Source: an uncultured Eubacteriales bacterium (GTDB lineage Bacteria > Bacillota > Clostridia > Peptostreptococcales > Anaerovoracaceae). From it: a DNA stretch of 15,571 nucleotides. Below the pieces are notes generated by a model. It saw only the letters and a program-made list of their open reading frames with translations, was not told where the DNA came from and made no database searches. The stretch covers positions 1-15,571 of the forward strand of contig CAJUEB010000032.1 in assembly GCA_910585135.1 (NCBI GenBank). The letters are read 5' to 3'. Position numbers and translations under genes: made by a program. This document shows, piece by piece, positions 6,087 through 13,546 of this stretch (the first letter of the stretch is position 1; each line of letters begins with the position of its first letter).

Positions 6087-6473
6087 CCCGGACAGCAAAC
6101 AAACACTTGCACCGCCTGTGCAGCCAATTAGCATTCCTATGCACGGCCTAACAGCTTCTTTGAAAGTCCATTTCATGATGAACTTTTCTCTGTCCGGCGT
6201 TGTATTTCATCTTGTGGATTTTTTCCACGGATTTACAACATGTCCGGCAGATCCATTATGCCGCAAAAAACCGAAGCCCGGTTTCCCGAGGCTTCGGTTT
6301 TTTATCTGTATTCCTGCCTCCCTAAAGCCATAGCCCTGGACTGCTGAAAGATCATCAAATCTGTATTCCACGGTGGCGGCGATTCGCGCCATCGTGTCTA
6401 TCAATACAGTTTTATCTTCCCCATTTTTCCCAGCCGCCCAGTCCCGCAAAACTACAGAGCTACAGCGCACAGT
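6087..6473. other. convergent intergenic region
   Basis: This holds the bidirectional terminator and otherwise no supported gene. On the complement, a GTG-started frame (from 6470) gives a fairly protein-like stretch of about 50 residues that then reads through the terminator hairpin. It could be a decayed gene fragment but was not recognised. Confidence 0.45.
6264..6303. terminator. bidirectional Rho-independent terminator
   Basis: CCGAAGCC (6271-6278) pairs with GGCTTCGG (6290-6297). The stem is flanked by an A-run on the left and TTTTTT (6298-6303) on the right, making about 14 paired positions. It can end the CMD-cupin transcript on the plus strand and the amidohydrolase transcript on the minus strand. 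Confidence 0.88.
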
Positions 6474-8069
6474 TTACATCTCATTATAAACGATTTCCCC
6501 ATTAAATACAGTCAGTTCTGTCTTCACCGATGGAATATCATCTTCACTCTCGAACACATTCTTGTTGAAGACATTGATATCCGCCAGCTTCCCGGCTTCG
6601 AGGCTTCCGATCTTATCCTCCATGCCAAACATATAAGCAGGTCCCAGCGTGGAGTGCGTGATCGCTTCCGCCAAGGTGAACTTTTCCTGCGGATTCCAGC
6701 CGTCCTCTGGCCTGTCATCCTCCATGCGTCGCTTCACGGCCCTGTACAGCGTATCCACAGGATCGAGATCCACGATCGGATAATCCGTACCGAACGCAAC
6801 CGGCGCACCGTTCTTTACCAGCGTCTTGCCCGGCCATGCCAGCTTGATCCTCTCTGCGTCCAGCATCTCGAACACCGGGTGCTTTTCCAGCGACTCCATC
6901 AGGATATGGGTCGGCTGTATACTGGCGATGGTATGCGTCTGGGCAAACCGTTTCACATCATCCTTATGTAAAACCTCGATATGCTCGATCGTATTCCTCA
7001 CATCCTTGTCGCCATATTCCTTTCGGGCTGCTTCGTATGCATCCAGGGCCAGCCTTACCGCACCGTCACCACAAGCATGAATCCTGAGGCCGATATCATT
7101 TTTATAGCATTCCATGCTCTTTTCACGAAGCCATTCAGGGTCAAGAAGCGGCTCAGAACGAAAGCCCGGACGGTCAATATACGGCTCTACCATATAACCC
7201 GTATACCCCAGCGGCGTTCCATCTGCGAAACCCTTAAGGCCGATAAATTTCAGTTTGTCGGAATGATATTCTTCTTTGAGCTTGATTGCATCCTGCGTAT
7301 CCATTTCGATATGCGGTGCAAAGAACACCCTTACTTTCAGCTCGCCTTTTTCTTCCAGGCGGCGGCATGCTTCATTTTTCATGATCTTCAGCACCTGCAC
7401 AGCCCCTACCGAAGTAACGCCCTTGCTCTGTGCCTTCTTGATAAAGCCCTTGATCAGTTCTTCTTCCTTTTCAGGCGATACGTCCAGCGCTTTTTCCGTA
7501 ACCATCGCCATCGCGGGCTGTTCCAGGAAAAATCCGGTCGGCTCGCCGTTCGCATCCCGTTCCATCGTGCCGCCTGCTGGATCTGGCGTATCCTTCGTGA
7601 TCCCGCATAGTTCCATTGTCTTGCTGTTTACCCACACGGCATGAAGCTCATCGTTGAAGGCGATCACCGGGCGGTCAGGAAAATATTTGTCAAGGCTGGT
7701 TTTCGTCGGCAGCTTTTCATTTGGCCATCTATAATGCGACCATCTGAATCCAAGCAGCCATTCATCGTCACGGTCCTTGTAGAAATCGTACATCCACTTT
7801 GCAGCCTCGTCTTCTGTCGTCGAATCGTATAAATCCACCGTCGCCGTATGGAGCGAACCCAGGAACAAATGGATATGCCCGTCGCAAAGCCCTGCTGTTA
7901 CGGTCCTATCCCCGCAGTCGATAACATTGTATTTCGCAGTATCGCTGTATTTGTCTGTGTCGCCCTTTACCACCGCTTTGATTTTCTCGTTTTCCACCTC
8001 GATGTATCCTGCAAAAGGCTTGTCGGTCACGCTGTCATAAATACAAGTGCTTTTTAATACTAAGTTCAT
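6474..8069 (-). CDS. amidohydrolase family protein, YtcJ-like
   Basis: Product of 531 aa, the usual length of the Amidohydro_3/YtcJ group of metal-dependent TIM-barrel hydrolases. Metal-site motifs in order are DGHIH (H65, H67), IGLKGFADGT with K279 as the likely bridging lysine, LRIHACGDGA (H331), NTIEHIEVL (H363) and FGTDYP (D429). There is no signal peptide, so it is cytosolic. Relatives hydrolyse C-N bonds in N-substituted amides or formamides, and many have no known substrate. The start has AAAGGAGGG 5 nt upstream of ATG (8067-8069 on the complement). It lies 136 nt downstream of a LysR gene on the same strand and has its own dyad (8136-8154) and possible -10 box. Transcription likely ends at the terminator near 6270. 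Confidence 0.92.
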   Translation of the reverse strand: MNLVLKSTCIYDSVTDKPFAGYIEVENEKIKAVVKGDTDKYSDTAKYNVIDCGDRTVTAGLCDGHIHLFLGSLHTATVDLYDSTTEDEAAKWMYDFYKDRDDEWLLGFRWSHYRWPNEKLPTKTSLDKYFPDRPVIAFNDELHAVWVNSKTMELCGITKDTPDPAGGTMERDANGEPTGFFLEQPAMAMVTEKALDVSPEKEEELIKGFIKKAQSKGVTSVGAVQVLKIMKNEACRRLEEKGELKVRVFFAPHIEMDTQDAIKLKEEYHSDKLKFIGLKGFADGTPLGYTGYMVEPYIDRPGFRSEPLLDPEWLREKSMECYKNDIGLRIHACGDGAVRLALDAYEAARKEYGDKDVRNTIEHIEVLHKDDVKRFAQTHTIASIQPTHILMESLEKHPVFEMLDAERIKLAWPGKTLVKNGAPVAFGTDYPIVDLDPVDTLYRAVKRRMEDDRPEDGWNPQEKFTLAEAITHSTLGPAYMFGMEDKIGSLEAGKLADINVFNKNVFESEDDIPSVKTELTVFNGEIVYNEM

Positions 8070-8119
8070 AATCTCCCTCCTTTAAGCGTTCTGTTTTCTG
8101 CTGCTGTGTCTTCCGGTCT

Positions 8120-8125
8120 ATGATA
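8120..8125 (-). promoter_or_regulatory. possible -10 box for the amidohydrolase gene
   Basis: TATCAT on the complement, about 50 nt before the start codon. No good -35 is visible; the expected -35 position is covered by the 8136-8154 dyad, as in activator-dependent promoters. Confidence 0.3.
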
Positions 8126-8135
8126 CAAAACTCAA

Positions 8136-8154
8136 CATAAGTATATCACTTATG
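8136..8154. promoter_or_regulatory. 19-bp dyad, candidate operator of the amidohydrolase gene
   Basis: CATAAGT (8136-8142) and ACTTATG (8148-8154) are a perfect 7-bp inverted repeat with a 5-nt centre. It lies between the LysR stop and the amidohydrolase start and covers the -35 region of the predicted promoter. The size fits a LysR or other helix-turn-helix dimer; the cognate protein is not known. Confidence 0.5.
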
Positions 8155-8205
8155 GAGGCAATTATCCATATGCCCGCTGGCATTGTTTGAAAAATACCGA
8201 TAGGA

Positions 8206-9111
8206 TTACAATGGATGCGTTACACCAGATCTGATCTGTTTTTGCAGCAGTTCCAGAAAAACTCCCATCTGCGGCGTTACATATTTATTCCGATGATATA
8301 CGAGCTGGCTCCACATCACGGTCTCCTCGCATTCCGTATCCAGGATAACAAGGCGGCCATCCTCCAAATAATCACGCACAACGTATTCGGGCAAAAATGA
8401 AATCCCCTTATTCTGCAACAAAAAACGCGTAATCACATCCGTATTTCCCACCTCCCAAAATGGGTGCAGTTCATATCCCTTTGCCGCCAAGGATTGTTCG
8501 ATGGCATAGCGATAGCTAATTCCCTTTTCAGTCAGGCACAACGGCTCTTGCAGTAAGCGTTCGACCGGAATATGCTTTTTCCCCGCTAATACGGACTGGG
8601 CAGAAGCAACAAAAAATATATTTTCAGGATATTCGCAAACTTTTACCCACTCTGGAAAGTAAAGCTTTTGATCTAAAAAATACAAAAGATCGACATCATT
8701 TTGCCGCAGCATATGAATCAAATCCGAAACAAGCGCAGTGCGTGTGCGAAGCTCCACACATGGACAAATCTCGCTGAATTCCATAACGACAGGCGGCAAA
8801 ATACTGCTCACATAAGATTCGCACGTTCCAATCACGAGCGTCCCCGAAATTGCTTCCGGCTCTTTTGCGATATTCTCCACCTTCTTCAGAGAATCCAAAA
8901 CTTCCAGGGCATACGGCAACAAACGCTCTCCTGCCTGCGTCAATTTTACTTTCTTGCCAATTCGTTCAAAGAGTTGTGTTTGCAGTTCTTCTTCCATCTG
9001 CTTGATCTGCATCGTAACAGCGGATTGTGAATACCCAAGCTGCCCGGCAGATTTCGAAAAGCTCTGAAGCTCCGCAATGCGCACAAACGTAATAAGATTC
9101 CTGATTTCCAT
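8206..9111 (-). CDS. LysR-family transcriptional regulator
   Basis: Product of 301 aa, typical for the family. The N-terminal winged helix-turn-helix covers about residues 1-60, with LITFVRIAELQSFSKSA, a recognition helix SQSAVTMQIKQMEEELQ and LFERIGKKVKLTQAG. The C-terminal two-lobed effector-binding domain starts near GTLVIGTCESY (about 91). The frame is open to 9240, but the extra 43 residues are unlike the family and come from a repeat-rich stretch; AGAGGAAA before ATG 9111 fixes the start. It is divergent from the amino acid decarboxylase gene (270 bp between starts), its most likely target. The amidohydrolase gene downstream on the same strand is a second possible target. The effector is unknown. 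Confidence 0.92.
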   Translation of the reverse strand: MEIRNLITFVRIAELQSFSKSAGQLGYSQSAVTMQIKQMEEELQTQLFERIGKKVKLTQAGERLLPYALEVLDSLKKVENIAKEPEAISGTLVIGTCESYVSSILPPVVMEFSEICPCVELRTRTALVSDLIHMLRQNDVDLLYFLDQKLYFPEWVKVCEYPENIFFVASAQSVLAGKKHIPVERLLQEPLCLTEKGISYRYAIEQSLAAKGYELHPFWEVGNTDVITRFLLQNKGISFLPEYVVRDYLEDGRLVILDTECEETVMWSQLVYHRNKYVTPQMGVFLELLQKQIRSGVTHPL

Positions 9112-9130
9112 AAAATTTCCTCTGTCACTT

Positions 9131-9233
9131 CCTGCAAACGCCCTGCAAACGGCTCGTCTGCATCTGCATCCTGCCAAAGCCTGCAATCCAAAAAATTCTG
9201 CTAGCCAGTTCCTCCAATCTGATATGCCTGCAT
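9131..9233. repeat. cluster of CTGCA words between the LysR and decarboxylase genes
   Basis: CTGCA occurs at 9132, 9143, 9158, 9164, 9181 and 9228. It includes the 10-nt direct repeat CCTGCAAACG at 9131-9140 and 9142-9151 (11-bp step, about one helical turn) and a CTGCAT doublet (9158-9169). It lies immediately upstream of the LysR start. It may be a regulatory protein-binding array or a simple low-complexity tract. Confidence 0.4.
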
Positions 9234-9281
9234 CTTGCAAAACCGCCCGCCGTTGCTTCTCATGGATTTATCTTCAATTTT

Positions 9282-9300
9282 TTTGAATATATTTATCAAA
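9282..9300. promoter_or_regulatory. candidate LysR-type dyad upstream of the decarboxylase gene
   Basis: TTTGA (9282-9286) and TCAAA (9296-9300) form a 5-bp inverted repeat with a 9-nt AT-rich centre. It sits about 10 bp upstream of the possible -35 box. It does not match T-N11-A exactly. Confidence 0.35.
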
Positions 9301-9309
9301 TCTATTAAT

Positions 9310-9338
9310 TTTACAAATATCATGCCTTATGCTAGCAT
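9310..9338 (+). promoter_or_regulatory. candidate promoter of the decarboxylase gene
   Basis: TTTACA (9310-9315), 17 nt and TAGCAT (9333-9338). The -35 is good and the -10 poor, as expected for an activated promoter. RNA would start near 9345, about 37 nt before the ATG. Confidence 0.4.
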
Positions 9339-9381
9339 TATTATGAGAAGAAGTCAAGATGGTAATGAGGAGGCAATGAGA

Positions 9382-10821
9382 ATGCAAACAATAACAGAGG
9401 AACAAAGCAAGCAGATCAGTGATCTGATGAAAGATTTCATAGAACAAACGATCAACCTTTATGATACACTGCCGATGCGCCCCGTTGGCTGTCCGGCTGA
9501 CCAGAAAACCCTGGCTTATTTGGAAAAGCTGCCCATTCCAAACCAAGAAAGACCGTTATCGGAAGTTTTCAGAGAAATGCTCCAAGATATTTATGCAAGC
9601 ACGCTTTTTGCACAACATCCACGCAGTTTTTCCTGCATTCCCTCCACAGCATCTCTGCTGTCCTGGATGGGAGATGTGATGACAAGCGCATACAATCCCC
9701 ACGCGGGTTGTCAAGTCAATGCGCCTGTTGCCGCCCTGATCGAAAAAAAGCTGATCCGCTGGATGTGCGGCTTGGCTGGTTATCCCGAAGAAAGCGGAGG
9801 GCTGTTCGTTTCCGGCGGCTCGATTGCAAACCTCACAGCGCTAACTGCGGCAAGGGATGCGAAGCTGGCATCCGAAGAATGTAAGGACGCGACCATCTAC
9901 ATTTCGAACCAAACGCACTCTTCCATTGCCAAGGCGCTCCACATCATTGGGTTTTGCAAAGATCAAATCCACACGATCCCGACGGGCCGTTCATTTCGCA
10001 TGGATTTGTCCGCTTTGCAGGCTGCTATTACGGACGATATAAAGCGCGGCAAAAAACCATTTGCCGTCATTGCCTCCGCCGGAACGACGAATACAGGAAG
10101 CATCGATCCCATCGCGGATATTGCTGCCCTCTGCCACAAGCATAATATGTGGCTGCACGTCGATGGGGCGTTCGGGGCGTCTGCCCTGTTGTCAAAACAG
10201 CAACGAAAAAAGCTAGCCAGAATCGAATTGTCGGATAGCATAAGCTGGGATGCACACAAGTGGATGCTGCAAACCTATAGTTGTAGTGTTGTCCTCATAC
10301 GAAACCAAGAAAACCTGGTTTGCAGCTTTGCTGCCCACCCGGAGTATCTAAAGGATGCCGAAAACACGGAAGGATGCGCCGAATTCTGGGATCTTGGGCC
10401 GGAACTGACACGCCCTGCAAGAAGCCTTAAATTATGGCTCACGCTCCAAGCAATGGGAAGTGAAAAAATGGGTCATGTGATCGATCATGGATGCGCCATG
10501 GCAAAGCTGGCAGAAGACATCATCCGCAAAAGTCCTGGCTGGGAAATCAGTTCGCCAGCGCAGCTCGGAATTGTAAATTTTCGCTATGCGCCTGACCAAG
10601 CAATGCCAGAAAACGCTTTAAACCAGCTAAACCAAGATATTTCCAAAAAAATAAACGAAAGCGGGTTTGCACAGGTCTTTACCACTCAGCTTCTGGGAAA
10701 AACGGTGCTGCGAATGTGTACCATCAATCCAGAAACAACCAAACAGGATATTCATGATACGGTAGCAAGGCTGGTGCGCATTGGCCATGCCTGCACCATG
10801 CCATTTACATTGTCCGCATGA
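9382..10821 (+). CDS. group II PLP-dependent amino acid decarboxylase
   Basis: Product of 479 aa, the normal length for the family of glutamate, aromatic amino acid and related decarboxylases; cytosolic. Key sites are SGGSIAN (144-150) for cofactor phosphate contacts, the Asp261 region HVDGAFGAS that holds the pyridine nitrogen, and the Schiff-base lysine K293 in SWDAHKWM. THSS with His179 is in the place of the ring-stacking residue. The product would be an amine and CO2; the substrate (aromatic, acidic or other amino acid) cannot be decided by eye. GAGGAGG (9367-9373) is 8 nt before ATG 9382 and only 2 nt before an alternative ATG at 9376, so 9382 is chosen. It is divergent from a LysR gene, and its 3' end overlaps the opposing cation exchanger gene by 17 bp. 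Confidence 0.9.
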   Translation: MQTITEEQSKQISDLMKDFIEQTINLYDTLPMRPVGCPADQKTLAYLEKLPIPNQERPLSEVFREMLQDIYASTLFAQHPRSFSCIPSTASLLSWMGDVMTSAYNPHAGCQVNAPVAALIEKKLIRWMCGLAGYPEESGGLFVSGGSIANLTALTAARDAKLASEECKDATIYISNQTHSSIAKALHIIGFCKDQIHTIPTGRSFRMDLSALQAAITDDIKRGKKPFAVIASAGTTNTGSIDPIADIAALCHKHNMWLHVDGAFGASALLSKQQRKKLARIELSDSISWDAHKWMLQTYSCSVVLIRNQENLVCSFAAHPEYLKDAENTEGCAEFWDLGPELTRPARSLKLWLTLQAMGSEKMGHVIDHGCAMAKLAEDIIRKSPGWEISSPAQLGIVNFRYAPDQAMPENALNQLNQDISKKINESGFAQVFTTQLLGKTVLRMCTINPETTKQDIHDTVARLVRIGHACTMPFTLSA

Positions 10822-12013
10822 TAATATACGCCAAATATACACCATAAAGCACCAGCAGCAGAATCCCCCATCCCCGCGTCAACGCCTGCTTTCTTGCCAG
10901 CGGAATTAAAACGATAACGCTTGCAAGAATCAGGATAGACAAATCATAAACTGCAAACAAGGATACCTGGATCGGGTGAATGGAGACTGACAACCCCAGA
11001 ACCATCAATAGATTAAACAGATTCGAGCCGATGACATTCCCCACCGCGATATCCGTCTCCCCTTTTGCCGCAGCCACGATGCTCGTCACCAGTTCAGGCA
11101 GGGAAGTGCCGAAAGCCACGACGGTAAGCCCGATCAGCGTTTCGTCGATGCCAAAGGCTTCCGCAATTGCCGTAGCGGAATCAACGACGATGTCACCACC
11201 GAAAATAATCGCCACTGCACCTGCGATCGTAAAAAGGATGCCCTTTGGCAAAGAAACCGCCTGCGGTGCTTGCGAATCCTGCCCCGTCTCATTCCCGCGC
11301 CTTGCGGCTTCATCTTTTCCGCACTCGCGTCTTACGGCTTCGTCTGCTTCGCACTCACGCCCGCTCCTTGCGGCTTCATCCGCTTCGCGCCCACACCCCG
11401 GCATTCCGTCCACCGAAAACTCTGAAGAATACTCCACCGCCTCATTCAATCCGTGCTTTGACCTTGCCGCATCCGCTTCAATCTTCTGCGAACACGCTAC
11501 GGATCGATCTGCTCCTGTACCTTTATTTTCGCCGCCACCTCTGCGCCCCTGCCGCTCCGCAAGCGCCCGCCGCACTGTCGTAACGAGAAAAACGGCCAGG
11601 ACAGCTAACAGTACAAGCCCATCCAGCCTGGAAAGGACAAAACCAGAAGTCTTGCGGCTTACGCAAAGCAACAGAATAAGCCCGGCGGCAAAAATCGACA
11701 AAGGATATTCAAAGCGCAGGGTGCTTTTGGAAACAGGGCAAGTTTTTATCACAGAAGCCGCACCCAGCACCACTAAAAGATTAAATAAATTAGACCCCAG
11801 GGCATTTCCGATCGTAATGCCATTCGCCCCCCGCAGCGCAGCAGTTACGCTGATTGCCGCTTCCGGGAGGCTCGTTCCGAGTGCCACGACGGTAAGCCCG
11901 ATGATAAATACAGGGATGTGAAAATACCCGGCTATGGCAGAGCTGCCCGAAACAAAATAATCAGCGCCTTTTACCAGTAAAACAAATCCGAGCAGCAGCA
12001 ATAGATATGTCAT
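10805..12013 (-). CDS. CaCA-family sodium/calcium (cation) exchanger
   Basis: Integral membrane antiporter of 402 aa built from two homologous halves. The alpha-1 repeat has GTSLPE (46-51) and GNALGSNLFN (69-78); the alpha-2 repeat has GTSLPE (302-307) and GNVIGSNLFN near 325-334. The glutamates of both motifs are the cation ligands. Multiple transmembrane segments flank a hydrophilic central loop (about 151-255) that is longer than in compact bacterial relatives of around 320 aa. The loop contains in-frame tandem repeats rich in DEA and Arg (206-238). The gene expels Ca2+ or a related cation in exchange for Na+ or H+; specificity is not visible. AAGGGGG lies about 6 nt before the ATG (12011-12013 on the complement), directly after a leader hairpin. 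Its 3' end overlaps the decarboxylase gene. Confidence 0.92.
   Translation of the reverse strand: MTYLLLLLGFVLLVKGADYFVSGSSAIAGYFHIPVFIIGLTVVALGTSLPEAAISVTAALRGANGITIGNALGSNLFNLLVVLGAASVIKTCPVSKSTLRFEYPLSIFAAGLILLLCVSRKTSGFVLSRLDGLVLLAVLAVFLVTTVRRALAERQGRRGGGENKGTGADRSVACSQKIEADAARSKHGLNEAVEYSSEFSVDGMPGCGREADEAARSGRECEADEAVRRECGKDEAARRGNETGQDSQAPQAVSLPKGILFTIAGAVAIIFGGDIVVDSATAIAEAFGIDETLIGLTVVAFGTSLPELVTSIVAAAKGETDIAVGNVIGSNLFNLLMVLGLSVSIHPIQVSLFAVYDLSILILASVIVLIPLARKQALTRGWGILLLVLYGVYLAYIIMRTM
11301..11396. repeat. in-frame tandem repeats in the exchanger loop
   Basis: The word CTTRCGGCTTCRTC recurs at 11301, 11331 and 11367 (steps of 30 and 36 nt, both multiples of three). It encodes successive DEA-x-R units in the cytoplasmic loop of the exchanger, between residues 206 and 238. 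Confidence 0.6.
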
Positions 12014-12030
12014 TTATATCCCCCTTCTTC

Positions 12031-12054
12031 GCTGAATGCACCAGCGCATTCAGC
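12031..12054 (-). promoter_or_regulatory. leader hairpin next to the exchanger Shine-Dalgarno
   Basis: GCTGAATGC (12031-12039) and GCATTCAGC (12046-12054) form a perfect 9-bp stem with a 6-nt loop. On the exchanger mRNA it ends only a few nt before the AAGGGGG ribosome site. Read on the plus strand it is followed by GCTCGTTTTT, but no plus-strand gene leads into it. Confidence 0.5.
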
Positions 12055-12191
12055 GCTCGTTTTTAGGATAACAAAATTTTTCTCAATTACTGCTTGTTTT
12101 ATACTTTCCTTCTCCCGCAACAAAACTATCATTCCATATCCAATTGGAAATACCTGCAACATTGCATGGACACACAGATAAACACAACACG

Positions 12192-12218
12192 ATTATCTAA
12201 AATGATAATATAGATAAT
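12192..12218. promoter_or_regulatory. AT-rich inverted repeat between the exchanger and lipoprotein genes
   Basis: ATTATCTA (12192-12199) and TAGATAAT (12211-12218) are a perfect 8-bp inverted repeat with an 11-nt centre; TTTTT follows at 12221. It lies 180 bp upstream of the exchanger start. It could be an operator or a weak plus-strand hairpin. The rest of 12014-12322 shows only the 10-bp palindrome TCCAATTGGA (12139-12148) and the leader hairpin at 12031. Confidence 0.35.
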
Positions 12219-12322
12219 GCTTTTTCGTATAATTCCCCCTATTTATATGCTAATTAGAATATCAGTAAGTTATGACCTCATGGCAGAGACGAAAGCATGC
12301 TATCCTTCATGATCAATACTTT

Positions 12323-12895
12323 TCACCGACTGTCCCTGTCAATCGAAAATACCACAGAGGCATTTCCATCACCCAACACGTCTAACAAATTTTCTTTCGT
12401 TGCGCCATCAATATGTGCTAGCTTTGTGAAATTCCATGAATTCGTTCCGTAATAGATGGTAATCTGATTCCCCTGGTAGAGAACCACATCCCCAGCGCCT
12501 ACGCTGATTTGGCTGTCACTTCTGGTCAAGCTGGTTCCCAAAGAGCCGACCTTCTCCATCCCAGCATAATCAGACATTTCTACCGTGATCGGCTGCTCCT
12601 GCAATAATGCAAGGAACGCTTCAGCAGAAGGATTGTTTTCCGGCGTGGCAGTCAGAACCGCATCACCAACCGCAATCTGGATTTTCATAGATTTGTTCTC
12701 CTTTATTCCGATTCCTGACTCCTGTTCTTTAATCTCGGATTTAGAGTGTTCTGTTTCTTTTCCAGGTCCTTCCGATCGGGCAGAAGAAAGATCCGCTTCA
12801 GCCGCGCTTTGTGCATCCGTACTGTGATCAGAGCCGCAAGCCACTATTGATATGGCTAGCAAAACGAATAGAACAACGAATGTAACTTTTTTCAT
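12323..12895 (-). CDS. cyclophilin-like-fold lipoprotein
   Basis: Product of 190 aa. MKK, a hydrophobic core and SIVAC give a lipoprotein signal with the lipidated Cys at residue 20. Residues 21-68 form a charged Ser/Glu/Lys linker, and 70-187 resemble the cyclophilin-like domain of small bacterial proteins, beginning MKIQIAVGDAVLTA and containing AFLALLQEQPITVEMSDYAGMEKVG and the GDVVLYQGNQITIYYG strand pair. Such domains lack proven prolyl isomerase activity. AAGGGGG lies about 9 nt before ATG 12895; a codon-aligned ATG 18 nt upstream (12913) overlaps poorer context and is rejected. It is the third gene of the operon, 36 nt after the flavoprotein gene. The role is unknown; an extracytoplasmic small-molecule or flavin partner is possible. 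Confidence 0.82.
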   Translation of the reverse strand: MKKVTFVVLFVLLAISIVACGSDHSTDAQSAAEADLSSARSEGPGKETEHSKSEIKEQESGIGIKENKSMKIQIAVGDAVLTATPENNPSAEAFLALLQEQPITVEMSDYAGMEKVGSLGTSLTRSDSQISVGAGDVVLYQGNQITIYYGTNSWNFTKLAHIDGATKENLLDVLGDGNASVVFSIDRDSR

Positions 12896-12931
12896 CAATC
12901 TGCCCCCTTTCATGTGCAGCCCCTTGTGTTT

Positions 12932-13477
12932 TCACCGAACAGCCTTTCCAGTATCAAAAGCTGTTTTCATCGCAGAACTGCCCTGAATCGTTCCAATATC
13001 AGTCGCGTTGCCACCAAAAATAACGCCAGAAAGATGTGCCTTCGGGAAACAAGCGATCCACCCCTCCAAACCGCTTGCAGCACGAGACCAAACTTCATCG
13101 CTGTTTTCAGCGGCTGTTGCAATGAAATAGACATCGCGGAAAGCGTAATCAGAAGGGTATAGCGGATTGGCACGATCCAACAGCGTTTTCATTTGCCCGC
13201 ACATCTCATAGTAATAAATCGGGGTAGCGAACACCAGCACCTCTGCACGAAGCATTTTTTCCTGCACAATGATATCCGCATCATCGTGAATCACACAACG
13301 TTTCTTTTTCTGGCAAGCCAGACAACCACAGCAAAACTGGATTTCTTTATCGATGAGGCTGATTTTTTCGACTTCATGGCCTGCGGCTCTTGCACCTTTT
13401 GCAAATTCCTCTGCCAGTACATCGGAGTTACTGCCTTTGCGAAGACTGGTAGAAATAATCAAAACTTTTTTACACAT
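12932..13477 (-). CDS. NADPH-dependent FMN reductase-like flavoprotein
   Basis: Product of 181 aa with a flavodoxin-like fold of the FMN_red/iron-sulfur flavoprotein type; cytosolic. The flavin phosphate loop is STSLRKGSNSD (9-19). A Cys-rich stretch C49-C50-G-C52-x2-C55 followed by C61 is typical of this subgroup and may bind a metal or FeS centre. ATPIYYYEMCGQMKTLLDR is the second flavin loop and dimer helix. It would reduce a flavin, quinone or other acceptor with NAD(P)H. AGAGGTG precedes the ATG (13475-13477 on the complement) by 7 nt. It is the second gene of the LysR-divergent operon, 69 nt after the acetyltransferase and 36 nt before the lipoprotein gene. The exact acceptor is unknown. 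Confidence 0.88.
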   Translation of the reverse strand: MCKKVLIISTSLRKGSNSDVLAEEFAKGARAAGHEVEKISLIDKEIQFCCGCLACQKKKRCVIHDDADIIVQEKMLRAEVLVFATPIYYYEMCGQMKTLLDRANPLYPSDYAFRDVYFIATAAENSDEVWSRAASGLEGWIACFPKAHLSGVIFGGNATDIGTIQGSSAMKTAFDTGKAVR

Positions 13478-13546
13478 GATGAAGCACCTCTTTCTTAATT
13501 ATGTAGGCAATATCGATTTTTTGATGTTACCGGAATATCAATGGCA

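Noticed and set aside
6981..7610. 209-aa plus-strand frame opposite the amidohydrolase
   Set aside because: It is an antisense shadow of a well-conserved gene; Phe/His/Arg-rich content and no ribosome site.
10980..11921. 313-aa plus-strand frame opposite the cation exchanger
   Set aside because: Antisense shadow: Ser/Ala/Pro-rich translation of a membrane protein gene whose alpha repeats are intact on the other strand.
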